This document shows, piece after piece, positions 55,506-64,000 of a stretch of DNA of 64,000 nt. The position numbers and the translations under genes are program-made. The stretch covers positions 1 to 64,000 of the forward strand of contig NZ_SWDW01000015.1 of the NCBI RefSeq assembly GCF_004919045.1. The letters are read 5' to 3'. Numbering within the stretch: position 1 is the stretch's first letter; each line of letters opens with the position of its first letter. Under the pieces are notes generated by a model. It did no database searches and was not told where the DNA came from. It saw only the letters and a list, made by a program, of their open reading frames with translations. The stretch is from Sinomonas albida (GTDB taxonomy: Bacteria > Actinomycetota > Actinomycetes > Actinomycetales > Micrococcaceae).

Positions 55506-56150
55506 CTATACGGGGGTGCCGTTGTTGTAGTAGGCGGTTGCGACTCCCGTTGTTGAGTTGAAGATCATGTACCCGTTCTGGAAGTTGCTCCGCTTGCCAG
55601 CCGGGTCGTTCATCTCGTCCGAGATCGGATAGCCCAGGACGCTCCGTTCGTACCCGAGGGAGGCCCACTTGTCCCGGATCGCTCCGCGCACGTCGTGGGC
55701 TCCGGTCGAGGGCGTCCAGTAGATGGAGCCCGTCTGGAAGGCGTTGTAACGGCCGATCCCGTCGGGGGTTGTCGTCTCGTCCGTGGTCGGGAAGCCCATT
55801 GCCTGCTCCCACCCGAGGGTCGCCCATTTGTCGTGGATCGCGCCATGCACCTCATGTGCGCCTGTCCCTGCGGTCCAGTAGATCGAGCCATCCTTCTGGA
55901 AGTGGTTGTACCGGCCGCTGCCCCAAGGGGAGTTCGGAGTCGACGTCTCGTCGGTGATCGCCGCGCCGAGGACGCCGGACGCACCGCCAAGATTGTTGTA
56001 CTCGGTCAGGATCGCCCCGCCGACGGAGTAGTTGCCGGCGTAGTGCACCGTCAGCTCACCCACGAACGTGAACGTGGAGGCCCCGCCGGGCGTGGGTACC
56101 GACGTCGGTGTTGTGACGTTCGACGACGCGCCGTGGGCACCGCTTCTCAA
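55506..56150 (-). CDS. LGFP-repeat protein, N-terminally truncated
   Basis: A 214-residue product made of about three LGFP repeats of some 55 residues (GSIYWTAGTGAHEVHGAIHD, GSIYWTPSTGAHDVRGAIRD, ending in TGVATAYYNNGTPV). LGFP repeats occur in secreted, cell-wall-associated enzymes of actinobacteria. There is no signal peptide. The first 17 or so codons (56150-56100) are the antisense of a LacI remnant, so the original start and any N-terminal domain are gone. It is probably not expressed as a functional protein. Confidence 0.65.
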   Translation of the reverse strand: MRSGAHGASSNVTTPTSVPTPGGASTFTFVGELTVHYAGNYSVGGAILTEYNNLGGASGVLGAAITDETSTPNSPWGSGRYNHFQKDGSIYWTAGTGAHEVHGAIHDKWATLGWEQAMGFPTTDETTTPDGIGRYNAFQTGSIYWTPSTGAHDVRGAIRDKWASLGYERSVLGYPISDEMNDPAGKRSNFQNGYMIFNSTTGVATAYYNNGTPV

Positions 56151-56337
56151 CCCACCCGTCTCGGTCGTCTCCCAGCCCGCCTACGACATCGGAACCGAAG
56201 CCGCTCGCCTGCTCATGAGCAGGATCCATGGCGAGGGCCCGCCCATCGGACGCAAGACCACCCTCGCCACGACCCTCATCGTCAGGGACAGCTCCAGACG
56301 GCAAGTCACCGACCCCCTGCATCAAAGGGCGTCGTAG
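56101..56337 (+). pseudogene. LacI-family regulator, C-terminal remnant
   Basis: Only the last 78 codons remain. They read DVGVVTFDDAPWAPLLNPPV, SVVSQPAYDIGTEAARLLMS and TTLATTLIVRDSS, the sugar-binding end of a LacI-type repressor. The helix-turn-helix and most of the effector domain are missing. The break near 56100 coincides with the 5' break of the LGFP gene on the other strand. Confidence 0.85.
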
Positions 56338-56340
56338 AAG

Positions 56341-56386
56341 GCGAAGCCGAGCGTGACCGAGGCCGCCCGTCACGCTCGGACTTCGC
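56341..56386. terminator. Long hairpin after the LacI remnant
   Basis: An 11-bp perfect stem (CCGAGCGTGAC and complement), extended by GCGAAG/CTTCGC across one bulged A. It is probably the original lacI terminator, kept with the remnant. Confidence 0.75.
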
Positions 56387-56472
56387 GGCCTAAAGCCCCC
56401 GGGCCCTGAATTAGACTTGGGACATTCTGTAGGGATGCCGCGGCAGGGCCGTGGCGCAGAGGCGGGGGCTGG

Positions 56473-57618
56473 ATGGACATCGACTTCGCTGCGTCGAAGC
56501 AGTCCACGATCGGCATGGAGTGGGAACTCGCCCTTGTGGATCGCCATGGCGGGGAGCTCGTGTCCGTCGCGCCCGAAGTCATGCGCCGCGTGTTCGACGA
56601 GCATCCCGAGCTGGCCGCCGACTGCCAGCGCGTCCATCAGGAGCTGCTCCTCAACACGGTCGAGCTCGTCACGGACGTCCACAACACCGTGGCCGAGGCC
56701 AAGGCCGACCTCGCCACAACCATGGCGGCGGTCCGCAGCGTCACCGACCGCATCGGCGTCGAGCTCTTCTCCGCGGGGAGCCATCCGTTCAGCCCGCCCC
56801 GCCTCCAGCCGGTCACGGACAAGGAGCGCTACGCGAAGCTCATCGACCGCACGCAGTGGTGGGGCCGGCAGATGGTCATCTACGGCGTCCACGTGCACAT
56901 CGGTCTCGATCGCCGGGACAAGGCCCTGCCCGTGCTCGACGCCCTCGTGAACTATTTCCCGCACTTCCAGGCGCTCTCGGCCTCGAGCCCGTACTGGAGC
57001 GGCGAGGACACCGGCTACGCGTCGCAGCGCGCGCTCATGTTCCAGCAGCTCCCCACCGCCGGCCTGCCGTTCCAGTTCCCCCGCTGGGAGGACTTCGAGC
57101 GCTACGTGGACGACATGCTCACCACGGGCGTCATCGACATGATCAACGAGATCCGCTGGGACATCCGACCCGTGCCTCGGCTCGGGACCATCGAGATGCG
57201 CGTGTGCGACGGCCTTTCGACGCTCGAAGAAGTCGGCGCGATCGGCGCTCTCACGCAATGCCTCGTCGAGGAGGCCTCGCGCATCCTCGACGCCGGCGGC
57301 GCGATCCCGGTCATGCCCCCGTGGCACGTGCAGGAGAACAAGTGGCGCGCGGCCCGCTACGGCCTCGACGCGATCATCATCCTCGACGCCGCAGGGCACG
57401 AGCAGCTCGTCACCGAGCACCTCGTCGAGACCCTGAATCGGCTCGAGCCCATCTCCCGTGACCTCGGCTGCGAGTCCGAGCTGCGCGACGTCGAGGGCAT
57501 CCTGCGCCGCGGCGCCGGCTACCAGCGTCAGCGGCGCGTCGCCGAAATGCACGGCGGCGACCTGCGCGCCGTCGTCCTCGAGGAGGCGCGCCTCATGCGC
57601 CAAGGTCACCCCGGGTGA
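56473..57618 (+). CDS. YbdK-type carboxylate-amine ligase (GCS2 family)
   Basis: A 381-residue member of the glutamate-cysteine ligase type 2 family. TIGMEWELALVDR, HQELLLNTVELVTDVH, VHVHIGLDRRDKALP and GTIEMRVCDG are the family's metal/ATP motifs. YbdK proteins have weak glutamate-cysteine ligase activity. Because this organism makes mycothiol (mshA nearby), glutathione synthesis is doubtful and another amide product is possible. ATG 56473. The stop overlaps a 61-residue membrane gene. Confidence 0.87.
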   Translation: MDIDFAASKQSTIGMEWELALVDRHGGELVSVAPEVMRRVFDEHPELAADCQRVHQELLLNTVELVTDVHNTVAEAKADLATTMAAVRSVTDRIGVELFSAGSHPFSPPRLQPVTDKERYAKLIDRTQWWGRQMVIYGVHVHIGLDRRDKALPVLDALVNYFPHFQALSASSPYWSGEDTGYASQRALMFQQLPTAGLPFQFPRWEDFERYVDDMLTTGVIDMINEIRWDIRPVPRLGTIEMRVCDGLSTLEEVGAIGALTQCLVEEASRILDAGGAIPVMPPWHVQENKWRAARYGLDAIIILDAAGHEQLVTEHLVETLNRLEPISRDLGCESELRDVEGILRRGAGYQRQRRVAEMHGGDLRAVVLEEARLMRQGHPG

Positions 57619-57800
57619 GCCCACACGACGCACGACGGCGCCGCTCGCCTGGGCGGCTCGTCTTCGTCGTCGCGGTGGTCGCCGTAGTCCTCGCGGTGAC
57701 CTCGCACTTCCAGGCCGCGCTCATCGTCGCGGCGCTCGGGGCCGTCTATGCCCTCGTCGAGGCCGCGATCGCGTGGCGGCGGCGCGGCCCCCGCCGCTGA
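57615..57800 (+). CDS. 61-residue membrane protein coupled to the YbdK-type ligase
   Basis: GTG 57615 overlaps the ligase's stop (GTGA). The product has a basic start (HDARRRRSPG) and two hydrophobic stretches (LVFVVAVVAVVLAVTSHF, AALIVAALGAVYALVEAAI), then RRRGPRR. No family recognised. The overlap and topology support a real small membrane protein. Confidence 0.65.
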   Translation: MSPHDARRRRSPGRLVFVVAVVAVVLAVTSHFQAALIVAALGAVYALVEAAIAWRRRGPRR

Positions 57801-57816
57801 GAAATCCGACCCGGGG

Positions 57817-58890
57817 TCAGACCGACACGGTCGTCACGGGCAGGGACGAGTCCGGCGCGAACGCGAGATCGCTCGGCGAGCCGCCGTCCATGATGACGCG
57901 GGCCGCGAGCGCGGCCACCATCGCGCCGTTGTCGGTGCACAGCGAGAAGGGCGGGACGGCGAGCGAGATGTCAGCGGCCGCGCAGCGTTCGGCCGTGAGC
58001 TCGCGCAGCCGCGAATTCGCGGCCACTCCCCCGCCGAGCAGCAGGTTGCGGATCCCGTGCTCGCGGCATGCGAGGATCGCCTTGGACGTCACGACGTCCA
58101 CGACGGCCTCCTGGAACGACGCCGCGATGTCCGCCACCGGCACGGGCTTCCCTGCCGCCTCGTGCTGCTCGACGCAGCGCGCCACGGCCGTCTTGAGCCC
58201 GGAGAACGACCAGTCGTAGCGGTGCGGCCCGGGGGCCTCCGGGGAGCCCATGTACTTGGGCTGCGTGAGACCGCGCGGGAAGCGGAAAGCGCGCGGATCG
58301 CCCTGCTTCGCGAGCCGGTCGATGGCCGGGCCGCCGGGGTAGCCGAGGCCGAGGAGCCGGGCGACCTTGTCGTAGGCCTCGCCGGCGGCGTCGTCGATCG
58401 TCGAGCCGAGCAGCTCGACGTCGGACGCGATGTTCCGCACGCGGAGGATCTCGGTGTGCCCGCCCGAGACGAGGAGGGCCCCGAGGTCCTCGGGCAGCTC
58501 CCCGGCGTAGACGCCGCCGTCGAGCAGCCCGACCCCCACGTGCGCCACGAGGTGGTTGATCGCGAACAGCGGCTTGCCCGTGGCCACGGCCAGCGCCTTC
58601 GCGGCGCACACGCCGACCATGAGCGCTCCGGCGAGCCCGGGCCCGGACGTGACGGCGAGCGCGTCGACGTCCTCGAGCGCCACGCCCGCGGTGCCGAGGG
58701 CCTCGCGGAGCGTCGGCACCATGGCGTCGAGGTGCGCTCGGGACGCGATCTCCGGGATGACGCCGCCGAAGCGGACGTGCTCCTCCATGGAGGAGGAGAC
58801 GGTGTTGGCCAGGAGCGTCGCACCACGCACGATCCCCACGCCGGTCTCGTCGCACGAAGACTCGATGCCGAGCACGAGCGGCTGGTTCAC
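57817..58890 (-). CDS. tsaD: tRNA threonylcarbamoyladenosine synthase subunit TsaD
   Basis: A 357-residue ASKHA protein that transfers the threonylcarbamoyl group to A37 of ANN-decoding tRNAs, with TsaB and Tsa[17 protein letters not shown] opens the fold. The metal-binding His pair is NHLVAH (HxxxH). [12 protein letters not shown] and [15 protein letters not shown] follow. GTG 58890 has GAGGAACC upstream and overlaps the rimI stop (GTGA). Last gene of the alr-tsaE-tsaB-rimI-tsaD operon. Confidence 0.95.
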   Translation of the reverse strand: MNQPLVLGIESSCDETGVGIVRGATLLANTVSSSMEEHVRFGGVIPEIASRAHLDAMVPTLREALGTAGVALEDVDALAVTSGPGLAGALMVGVCAAKALAVATGKPLFAINHLVAHVGVGLLDGGVYAGELPEDLGALLVSGGHTEILRVRNIASDVELLGSTIDDAAGEAYDKVARLLGLGYPGGPAIDRLAKQGDPRAFRFPRGLTQPKYMGSPEAPGPHRYDWSFSGLKTAVARCVEQHEAAGKPVPVADIAASFQEAVVDVVTSKAILACREHGIRNLLLGGGVAANSRLRELTAERCAAADISLAVPPFSLCTDNGAMVAALAARVIMDGGSPSDLAFAPDSSLPVTTVSV

Positions 58891-59411
58891 TGGGTTCCTC
58901 CCTCGCCCGAGGGCGGGACCTCGAGCGGCAGCTGCATGATGAGCGCGTCGACGCCGTCGCGGTAGTAGCGGCGGCGCGTGTGGATCTGCGCGAAGCCGAA
59001 GCGCCGGTACAGGCCCTGCGCGCGCGGATTGTCGGCCCGGACCTCGAGCAGCACATCCCGGGCGCCGCGGCGGCGCGCCTCCGCGATGAGCTCCGTGAGC
59101 ACCGCGGAGCCGATCCCGAGGCCCTCGCGCTCGGGCACGACGGCGATGGTCTGCACATCGGCGATCGGCGGCACGCACATGACTCCCGCATACGCGACGA
59201 TCCGCGGCACCCCATCGGGCCCGGCCTCCTCCGCCACGTAGTAGCGGCGCGTCGACGGCTGCGAGAGCTCGTCGCGGAACATGCGCTCGGGCCACGCGTC
59301 GATCGGGAAGAGCGCCAGCTCGAGCTCGTGCACGGCGGGAACGTCCGCCTCGGTCATGTCGCGGAGCACGACGCCGCGAGGCATCCCGCCAGCTTGGGCC
59401 GCGGCACTCAT
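58887..59411 (-). CDS. rimI: RimI-type ribosomal protein N-acetyltransferase
   Basis: A 174-residue GNAT enzyme. The substrate-side start is [20 protein letters not shown], the CoA loop [20 protein letters not shown], and the closing strand [20 protein letters not shown]. RimI acetylates ribosomal protein S18 in E. coli. Placement between tsaB and tsaD with four-base overlaps on both sides is the standard arrangement. Confidence 0.92.
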   Translation of the reverse strand: MSAAAQAGGMPRGVVLRDMTEADVPAVHELELALFPIDAWPERMFRDELSQPSTRRYYVAEEAGPDGVPRIVAYAGVMCVPPIADVQTIAVVPEREGLGIGSAVLTELIAEARRRGARDVLLEVRADNPRAQGLYRRFGFAQIHTRRRYYRDGVDALIMQLPLEVPPSGEGGTQ

Positions 59412-60157
59412 AGGGCCTTCTTCCGCGGGCCGGGCACTTGGGCGTCCGATTCGCGCAGATACTTCGGCGCGGTGTCCAGAAGCGCTTCCCCGCGGGCGAG
59501 CCGCTCGACGGCCGCGTGCCCGAGCGAGGCCGCGGTCGGTTGGGCGCGCTCGAAGCCGGGGACGACGGCGGCGCCCGCCTCCGCGAGCTTCTCGCCGTAG
59601 ATTCCCGCACCCGAGCCGTACACGGGGAGTGCCGGAAGCGCGTCCGGGTAGGCGACGTGGGGGCCGTCCGCGAGCGCGCCCGCGGCCGTGTAGCGGGCCC
59701 AGTAGACCTCGCGGCGGCGGGCGTCCGTCGCGACGAGGAAGTCGGACGACGGCGGCGCGGGCCGCTGCCCGTCCGGCGCGCCGAGCGTGGAGGTCGAGCG
59801 GACGGAGTCTGCCTGCGCAGGGGTCCCCGCGAGCACGTCCCACGCGATCGCGTCGAGGCTCATGAGGCCGGCGAGGGGCGTGCCCCAGGCGAACGCGAGG
59901 GCGCGGGCCGTCGCGATCCCCGAGCGCAGGCCCGTGAACGGCCCCGGCCCGACGCCCACGACGATCCTGTCCACGGCCGCCCCCGTGAGGTCCTGCTCCG
60001 CGAGGAGGGCCCGGATGGCGGGCGCGAGGACCTCGGCATGGGACTTGGTGTCTTCCGTGGCGAACTCGGCGAGGACCGACGCCTCGCGCTCGTCGCCGTG
60101 CCAGCGCAGGATCGCGGCGGAGGCAATCGCGGAGGTGTCGATCGCGAGCAGGATCAT
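59408..60157 (-). CDS. tsaB: tRNA threonylcarbamoyladenosine synthase subunit TsaB
   Basis: A 249-residue partner of Tsa[18 protein letters not shown] and [20 protein letters not shown] are diagnostic, then the TsaB-specific C-terminal half with [15 protein letters not shown] 60157 overlaps the tsaE stop, and its own stop overlaps the rimI start. Confidence 0.93.
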   Translation of the reverse strand: MILLAIDTSAIASAAILRWHGDEREASVLAEFATEDTKSHAEVLAPAIRALLAEQDLTGAAVDRIVVGVGPGPFTGLRSGIATARALAFAWGTPLAGLMSLDAIAWDVLAGTPAQADSVRSTSTLGAPDGQRPAPPSSDFLVATDARRREVYWARYTAAGALADGPHVAYPDALPALPVYGSGAGIYGEKLAEAGAAVVPGFERAQPTAASLGHAAVERLARGEALLDTAPKYLRESDAQVPGPRKKAL

Positions 60158-60807
60158 CGCTTGCCTCCCGTCGGCGCCGCGGCCAGCTCGGTCCCCGGCA
60201 GCGCGGGCGGCTGTGCCCAGCGCGGACCGAAGCCCCGGACGATCATGAGGCGGGGCTCGTCGTCGTCGTACTCCTCGTCGACGGGTGCGTCGTCGAGGTC
60301 GGGATCGAAGTCCATGTCCGGGTCCGCGTCGACCGCGCCCGCCCACACGCCGGGGCCGGCCGGCCCGCGGACGAGCTCGATGTCGAGCCACGACTCCGCG
60401 AGGTGCTCGACGCGCCCGCGGCCCCACTCGACGACCGTGACGGAGGAATCCGCCCAGTTCTCGAGGTCGAGGTCGTCGATCTCCCCCTCGCCCTCGAGGC
60501 GGTACGCGTCGACGTGCACGAGGTCGGGGCCCCCTGGCCGGGGCCCGTCCGGCAGGTTCGGGTGGATGCGGACCAGGACGAACGTCGGTGAGATGATTCC
60601 GCCGCGCACCCCGAGGCCCGCGCCGAGGCCCTGCGTGAACGTCGTCTTGCCGGCGCCGAGGCCTCCCGTCAGCACGAGGACGTCCCCCGCCTCAAGGATG
60701 CGGCCGAGCGCCGCACCGATCGCCTGAGTCTCCTCCGCCGTCGTCGGCCGCGCGCGAAGCTCCCACGCCGGCGAGGCCGACGACGGCGCGGCGGGACCAC
60801 CGCTCAC
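60154..60807 (-). CDS. tsaE: tRNA threonylcarbamoyladenosine ATPase TsaE
   Basis: A 217-residue P-loop protein of the t6A complex. Walker A is TGGLGAGKTTFTQGLGAGLG, followed by GIISPTFVLVRIH and VHVDAYRLEG. The usual length is about 150-160; the excess lies in the C-terminal third, with a very acidic stretch (about 160-185, rich in Asp/Glu) and a Pro-rich end. GTG 60807 overlaps the alr stop (GTGA). Confidence 0.93.
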   Translation of the reverse strand: MSGGPAAPSSASPAWELRARPTTAEETQAIGAALGRILEAGDVLVLTGGLGAGKTTFTQGLGAGLGVRGGIISPTFVLVRIHPNLPDGPRPGGPDLVHVDAYRLEGEGEIDDLDLENWADSSVTVVEWGRGRVEHLAESWLDIELVRGPAGPGVWAGAVDADPDMDFDPDLDDAPVDEEYDDDEPRLMIVRGFGPRWAQPPALPGTELAAAPTGGKR

Positions 60808-62021
60808 GCGGCGCCCCCGGCGGTCGTCGCCGCGGCGTCCGCGGGAGCGGAAGCGCGGTGCTCCGCCGAGTCCACGTGGATGCGGGGCACGCGCGGGCTG
60901 ATCCGCGTGACGATCTCGTAGTTGATGGTGCCGGCGGCGCGCGCCCAGTCGTCGGCCGTGGGGCCGCCGTCCTCGCCCGTGCCGAACAGGACCGCCTCGG
61001 AGCCGGCGACCGCCTCGAGATCGGCCTCGGGGCCGAGGTCCACGACCATCTGGTCCATCGCGACGCGGCCCACGACCCGGTACGTCCGGTCCGCGATCCG
61101 GACCGGGCCGCCGTCCGACGTGCGCGGAACCCCGTCCGCGTAGCCGAGCGGGATGAGCCCGAGCGCGCTCTCCCCTGGCGTGCGGTACGTGAGTCCGTAG
61201 CTCACGCCCTGGCCGGCCGGGACGCGCTTGCACTGGGACACGAGCGTGCGCAGGGTCATGGCGGGGCGCAGGCCCAGATCGCGCGCGGACTGCTCGGGGA
61301 AAGGGGACAGGCCATATACCGAGATGCCCGCGCGCACGAGGTCGAAGTGCGAGTCGGGCCGCGAGAAGATCGCGGGCGAATTGGCGATATGGCGGACCTC
61401 GAGGTCGCAGCCGGCGTCCTCGGCGAGCGCAACCGCGTCGCGAAACACGTCGAGCTGGACGTCCGTCTCGGGGCGGTCGGGCTCGTCCGCCACGGCGAGG
61501 TGGCTGAACACGCCGACCACGCGCAGGAGCCCCTGATCCTGGTAGTCGGTGGCCTCGTCGAGCACCGACTCCCAGCGGTCCGGGGTCACGCCGTTGCGGC
61601 CCAGACCCGTGTCGATCTTGAGGTGCACGCGAGCGGGGCGCTCCTGCTCGCGCGCTGCCTGGACGATCTGGCCGAGCTCCCAGCCTGAGCAGCCAAGGTC
61701 GACGCCGGCGCCCACCGCCGCGGAGAAGTTGCTCTCGGCCGTGTGCAGCCAGGCGAGAGTCGGGGCCTCGATGCCCGCGGCGCGCAGCGCGAGGGCCTCG
61801 CCGATGTGCGCGACCCCGAGCCACGACGCGCCCGCCTCGAGCGCCGCGCGCGCCACGGGGACGGCCCCGTGGCCGTAGGCATCCGCCTTCACAACCGCCA
61901 TCACGCGGGAGGGTGCGGCGACGGTGCGCAGCAGGCGAACGTTGTGGCGAATCGCCTCAAGATCGACGACGGCGGCCCTCTCCGGGAGGCGTTCGGCTGC
62001 GGGGTGGAGCGTGGAAGTCAC
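60804..62021 (-). CDS. alr: Alanine racemase
   Basis: A 405-residue PLP enzyme giving D-alanine for peptidoglycan. The PLP Lys is in VMAVVKADAYGHG, the catalytic Tyr in GQGVSYGLTYRTPG; VHLKIDTGLGRNG and RAGISVYGLSPF are typical. GTG 62021 is chosen over GTG 62027 because TAGACT (62034-62029) lies seven bases before it, leaving no room for the earlier codon. First gene of the overlapping operon that ends in tsaD. Confidence 0.94.
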   Translation of the reverse strand: MTSTLHPAAERLPERAAVVDLEAIRHNVRLLRTVAAPSRVMAVVKADAYGHGAVPVARAALEAGASWLGVAHIGEALALRAAGIEAPTLAWLHTAESNFSAAVGAGVDLGCSGWELGQIVQAAREQERPARVHLKIDTGLGRNGVTPDRWESVLDEATDYQDQGLLRVVGVFSHLAVADEPDRPETDVQLDVFRDAVALAEDAGCDLEVRHIANSPAIFSRPDSHFDLVRAGISVYGLSPFPEQSARDLGLRPAMTLRTLVSQCKRVPAGQGVSYGLTYRTPGESALGLIPLGYADGVPRTSDGGPVRIADRTYRVVGRVAMDQMVVDLGPEADLEAVAGSEAVLFGTGEDGGPTADDWARAAGTINYEIVTRISPRVPRIHVDSAEHRASAPADAAATTAGGAA

Positions 62022-62065
62022 GCCCACGAGTCTATTCCAGCCCGGGGAAACCGTAGCCTTGTAGG

Positions 62066-63325
62066 GTGCAGCACCAGGACCGCGTGGCGATGATCAGCCT
62101 CCACACGTCGCCCCTCGAGCAACCCGGCGCGGGCGACGCGGGCGGCATGAACGTCTATATCAGCCACCTCGCGCGCGCCCTCGCGGCGGACGGTCTCGGG
62201 GTGGACATCTTCACGCGAGCAACCGATCCGGCCCAGCCGGACACGGTCGCGATCGCCCCCGGCGTCTCGGTACACCACATCTCGGCCGGACCGCCTCGGC
62301 GCCTTGCGAAGGAGCAGATGCCGCCGCTCGCCGACGAATTCGCGGAGGGCATCCTCGACCGCATGGACGGCCTGACGCGCCCGCGGGCCGTCCACAGCCA
62401 CTACTGGGTCTCGGGCCTTGCGGGGCTGCGCGCGGCGAGGGAATGGGACGTCCCGCTCGTGCACACGATGCACACGATGGCGCGCGTGAAGAACCGCCAT
62501 CTCGCCGCGGGTGACGTGCCAGAACCCTCGTGGCGCGAGCGTGGAGAGCAGCGCATCGCCGAGGCTGCAGCACGCTTCACGGCCAACACGGCCGCCGAGC
62601 GAGACGAACTCGTCCGGCACTACGGCGTGGACGAGGACCTCATCGACGTCGTGAGCCCGGGGGTCGACCTCGACGTCTTCCGGCCGGCGTTCCGCTCGCG
62701 GGCTCGTGTCGCGTCCGGCGTGCCGGCCGCCTCGTTCCACGTCCTGTTCGCCGGCCGCCTCCAGCGTCTCAAGGGGCCGCAGGTCCTCGTGGCCGCGGCG
62801 GGCGAGCTGCGCCGCCGTCGTCCGGACATCCCGCTCGTGGTGAGCGTCATCGGCGCGCCGAGCGGCTCGCTCGGCCTGGACCTCGACGAGCTCGCGCGGG
62901 AGGAGGGGCTCGACGGCGTGGTGCACCGCCTGCCGCCCGTCCCGGCCGGCGTCCTCGCCGAGTGGTTCCGCTCCGCGGACGTGCTTGCTATGCCGAGCTA
63001 CTCCGAGTCCTTCGGGCTCGTCGCGCTCGAGGCGCAGGCGTGCGGCACCCCCGTGGTCGCGGCGCGCGTGGGCGGGCTCCCGAAGGCGGTGTGCGACGGG
63101 CGCACGGGCTTCCTGGTCCAGGGCCACGACCCCGCCGACTGGGCGGCCGTGCTCGAGCAGCTCTACGACGACCCCGTGACGCGCGTGGACCTGGGCCGGG
63201 CCGCGTCGATGTACGCGCAGCGCTTCGGTTGGGACCAGACCGCCGAGGGCACGCGCGCCGCGTACCGGCGAGCCGTGCGCGCCCATGCGGCGGCGCATCC
63301 GGTGGTCGTCTCGCCGTCTGTCTAA
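62066..63325 (+). CDS. mshA: D-inositol-3-phosphate glycosyltransferase MshA
   Basis: A 419-residue GT4 enzyme for the first step of mycothiol synthesis (GlcNAc from UDP-GlcNAc to inositol-3-phosphate). SLHTSPLEQPGAGDAGGMNV is the MshA signature; VHSHYWVSGLAGLRAA, FAGRLQRLKGPQVLVAAA and SYSESFGLVALEAQACGTPV follow. GTG 62066 is exactly six bases after TAGCCT (62054-62059), so the message is leaderless. Divergent from alr. Confidence 0.94.
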   Translation: MQHQDRVAMISLHTSPLEQPGAGDAGGMNVYISHLARALAADGLGVDIFTRATDPAQPDTVAIAPGVSVHHISAGPPRRLAKEQMPPLADEFAEGILDRMDGLTRPRAVHSHYWVSGLAGLRAAREWDVPLVHTMHTMARVKNRHLAAGDVPEPSWRERGEQRIAEAAARFTANTAAERDELVRHYGVDEDLIDVVSPGVDLDVFRPAFRSRARVASGVPAASFHVLFAGRLQRLKGPQVLVAAAGELRRRRPDIPLVVSVIGAPSGSLGLDLDELAREEGLDGVVHRLPPVPAGVLAEWFRSADVLAMPSYSESFGLVALEAQACGTPVVAARVGGLPKAVCDGRTGFLVQGHDPADWAAVLEQLYDDPVTRVDLGRAASMYAQRFGWDQTAEGTRAAYRRAVRAHAAAHPVVVSPSV

Positions 63326-63376
63326 GCCGTGCGCCGTTGGACTGCACGCAGTCATACCGCGCGGTAGGGTGGCCCC

Positions 63377-64000
63377 ATGAGCGCCCCGGCAGCGACGCCA
63401 AGCGACCTCGAAATCGCCCAGTCCGCGACCCTTCGCCCCATCCAGGACATCGCCGCGGGCGTGGGACTCCCCCTCGACGCCCTCGAGCTGTACGGGCGGT
63501 ACAAGGCCAAGATCGACGTCGACCGCCTGCCGCGGGCGGGACGGCTCGGCCAGGTGGTGCTCGTCTCGGGCGTCTCCCCGACCCCAGCGGGCGAAGGGAA
63601 GTCGACGCTCACCGTGGGCCTCGCGGACTCGCTCGCGCGGGCCGGGAAGCGCACCATGGTCGCCCTGCGCGAGCCGAGCCTCGGCCCGATCCTCGGGATG
63701 AAGGGTGGCGCGACGGGCGGCGGCCGGTCGCAGGTGCTGCCCATGGAGGACATCAACCTCCACTTCACGGGCGACTTCCACGCGATCACGAGCGCGAACA
63801 ACGCGCTGTGTGCGCTCATCGACAACCACATCTTCCAGGGCAACGAGCTCGGGATCGACCCCCGGCGCATCTCGTTCCGCCGGGTCATGGACATGAACGA
63901 TCGGGCCCTGCGGGAGATCGTCGTGGGCCTGGGCGGCCCCGCGCAGGGAGTCCCTCGGCAGGACGGCTTCGACATCACGGTCGCGTCCGAGGTCATGGCC
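63377..64000 (+). CDS. fhs: Formate-tetrahydrofolate ligase, 5' part
   Basis: The first 208 codons of a normally ~560-residue enzyme that makes 10-formyl-THF from formate with ATP; the gene runs past the window end. [20 protein letters not shown] is the P-loop, followed by [39 protein letters not shown] and [16 protein letters not shown] 63377 is six bases after TAGGGT (63365-63370), again leaderless. Confidence 0.95.
   Translation, partial: MSAPAATPSDLEIAQSATLRPIQDIAAGVGLPLDALELYGRYKAKIDVDRLPRAGRLGQVVLVSGVSPTPAGEGKSTLTVGLADSLARAGKRTMVALREPSLGPILGMKGGATGGGRSQVLPMEDINLHFTGDFHAITSANNALCALIDNHIFQGNELGIDPRRISFRRVMDMNDRALREIVVGLGGPAQGVPRQDGFDITVASEVMA

Overview
The window is a high-GC stretch of an actinobacterial chromosome. 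It codes for mycothiol synthesis (mshA), contains GuaB3, GroEL with a His-rich tail, a galU-rimJ-SepX/GlpR-like division locus and many leaderless genes with a TAnnnT -10 box. The gene content points to the family Micrococcaceae (Arthrobacter/Sinomonas-like). That placement is an inference from gene content and protein style; no database was searched.

Positions 1-8600 look accessory. A frame-broken membrane gene is followed by a heavy-metal block: a permease fused to two YHS domains with a coupled 61-residue leader gene, a haloacid-dehalogenase-like protein, an AhpD-like protein, mercuric reductase MerA with divergent MerR, a second MerR regulator, a 55-residue Cys-rich protein, and a berberine-bridge-type FAD oxidoreductase. 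Three promoters in this block share one GC-rich dyad inside an over-long (19-20 bp) spacer. This suggests that the second MerR controls itself, the small Cys-rich protein and the permease unit, separately from the merA/merR pair.

From ychF (8688) onward the content is core-like: ychF, rmuC, ispH, xseAB, PPK2, an alanine aminotransferase, an OpuC-type osmoprotectant ABC operon, N-acetylglucosamine kinase, nitronate monooxygenase, a LysR/MFS divergon, two Lrp/MFS sets and tRNA-Ala(CGC). Then come SDR, SepX/GlpR-like, rimJ, galU, 5-formyl-THF cyclo-ligase, an FmdB-type zinc ribbon, a CpaB-like SAF protein, and a 1463-residue protein that combines a helicase core with degraded motifs and a Vsr-like nuclease domain.

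The right third carries purine genes (guaA, guaB3, guaB), glpD, an EIIA, an OafA-type acyltransferase, and groES-groEL under two CIRCE operators. It continues with a THUMP-like methyltransferase, a shikimate dehydrogenase relative and an AidB-type acyl-CoA dehydrogenase. A visible recombination scar follows (truncated LGFP protein against a LacI remnant), then a YbdK-type ligase and the tightly overlapped alr-tsaE-tsaB-rimI-tsaD operon. The window ends in mshA and the start of formate-tetrahydrofolate ligase.

Most promising items for follow-up: the degenerate helicase/nuclease protein (33684-38075), the MerR regulon with its Cys-rich and permease genes (2052-6532), the SepX/GlpR locus that lacks its usual Glp partner, and the two tandem-repeat arrays.
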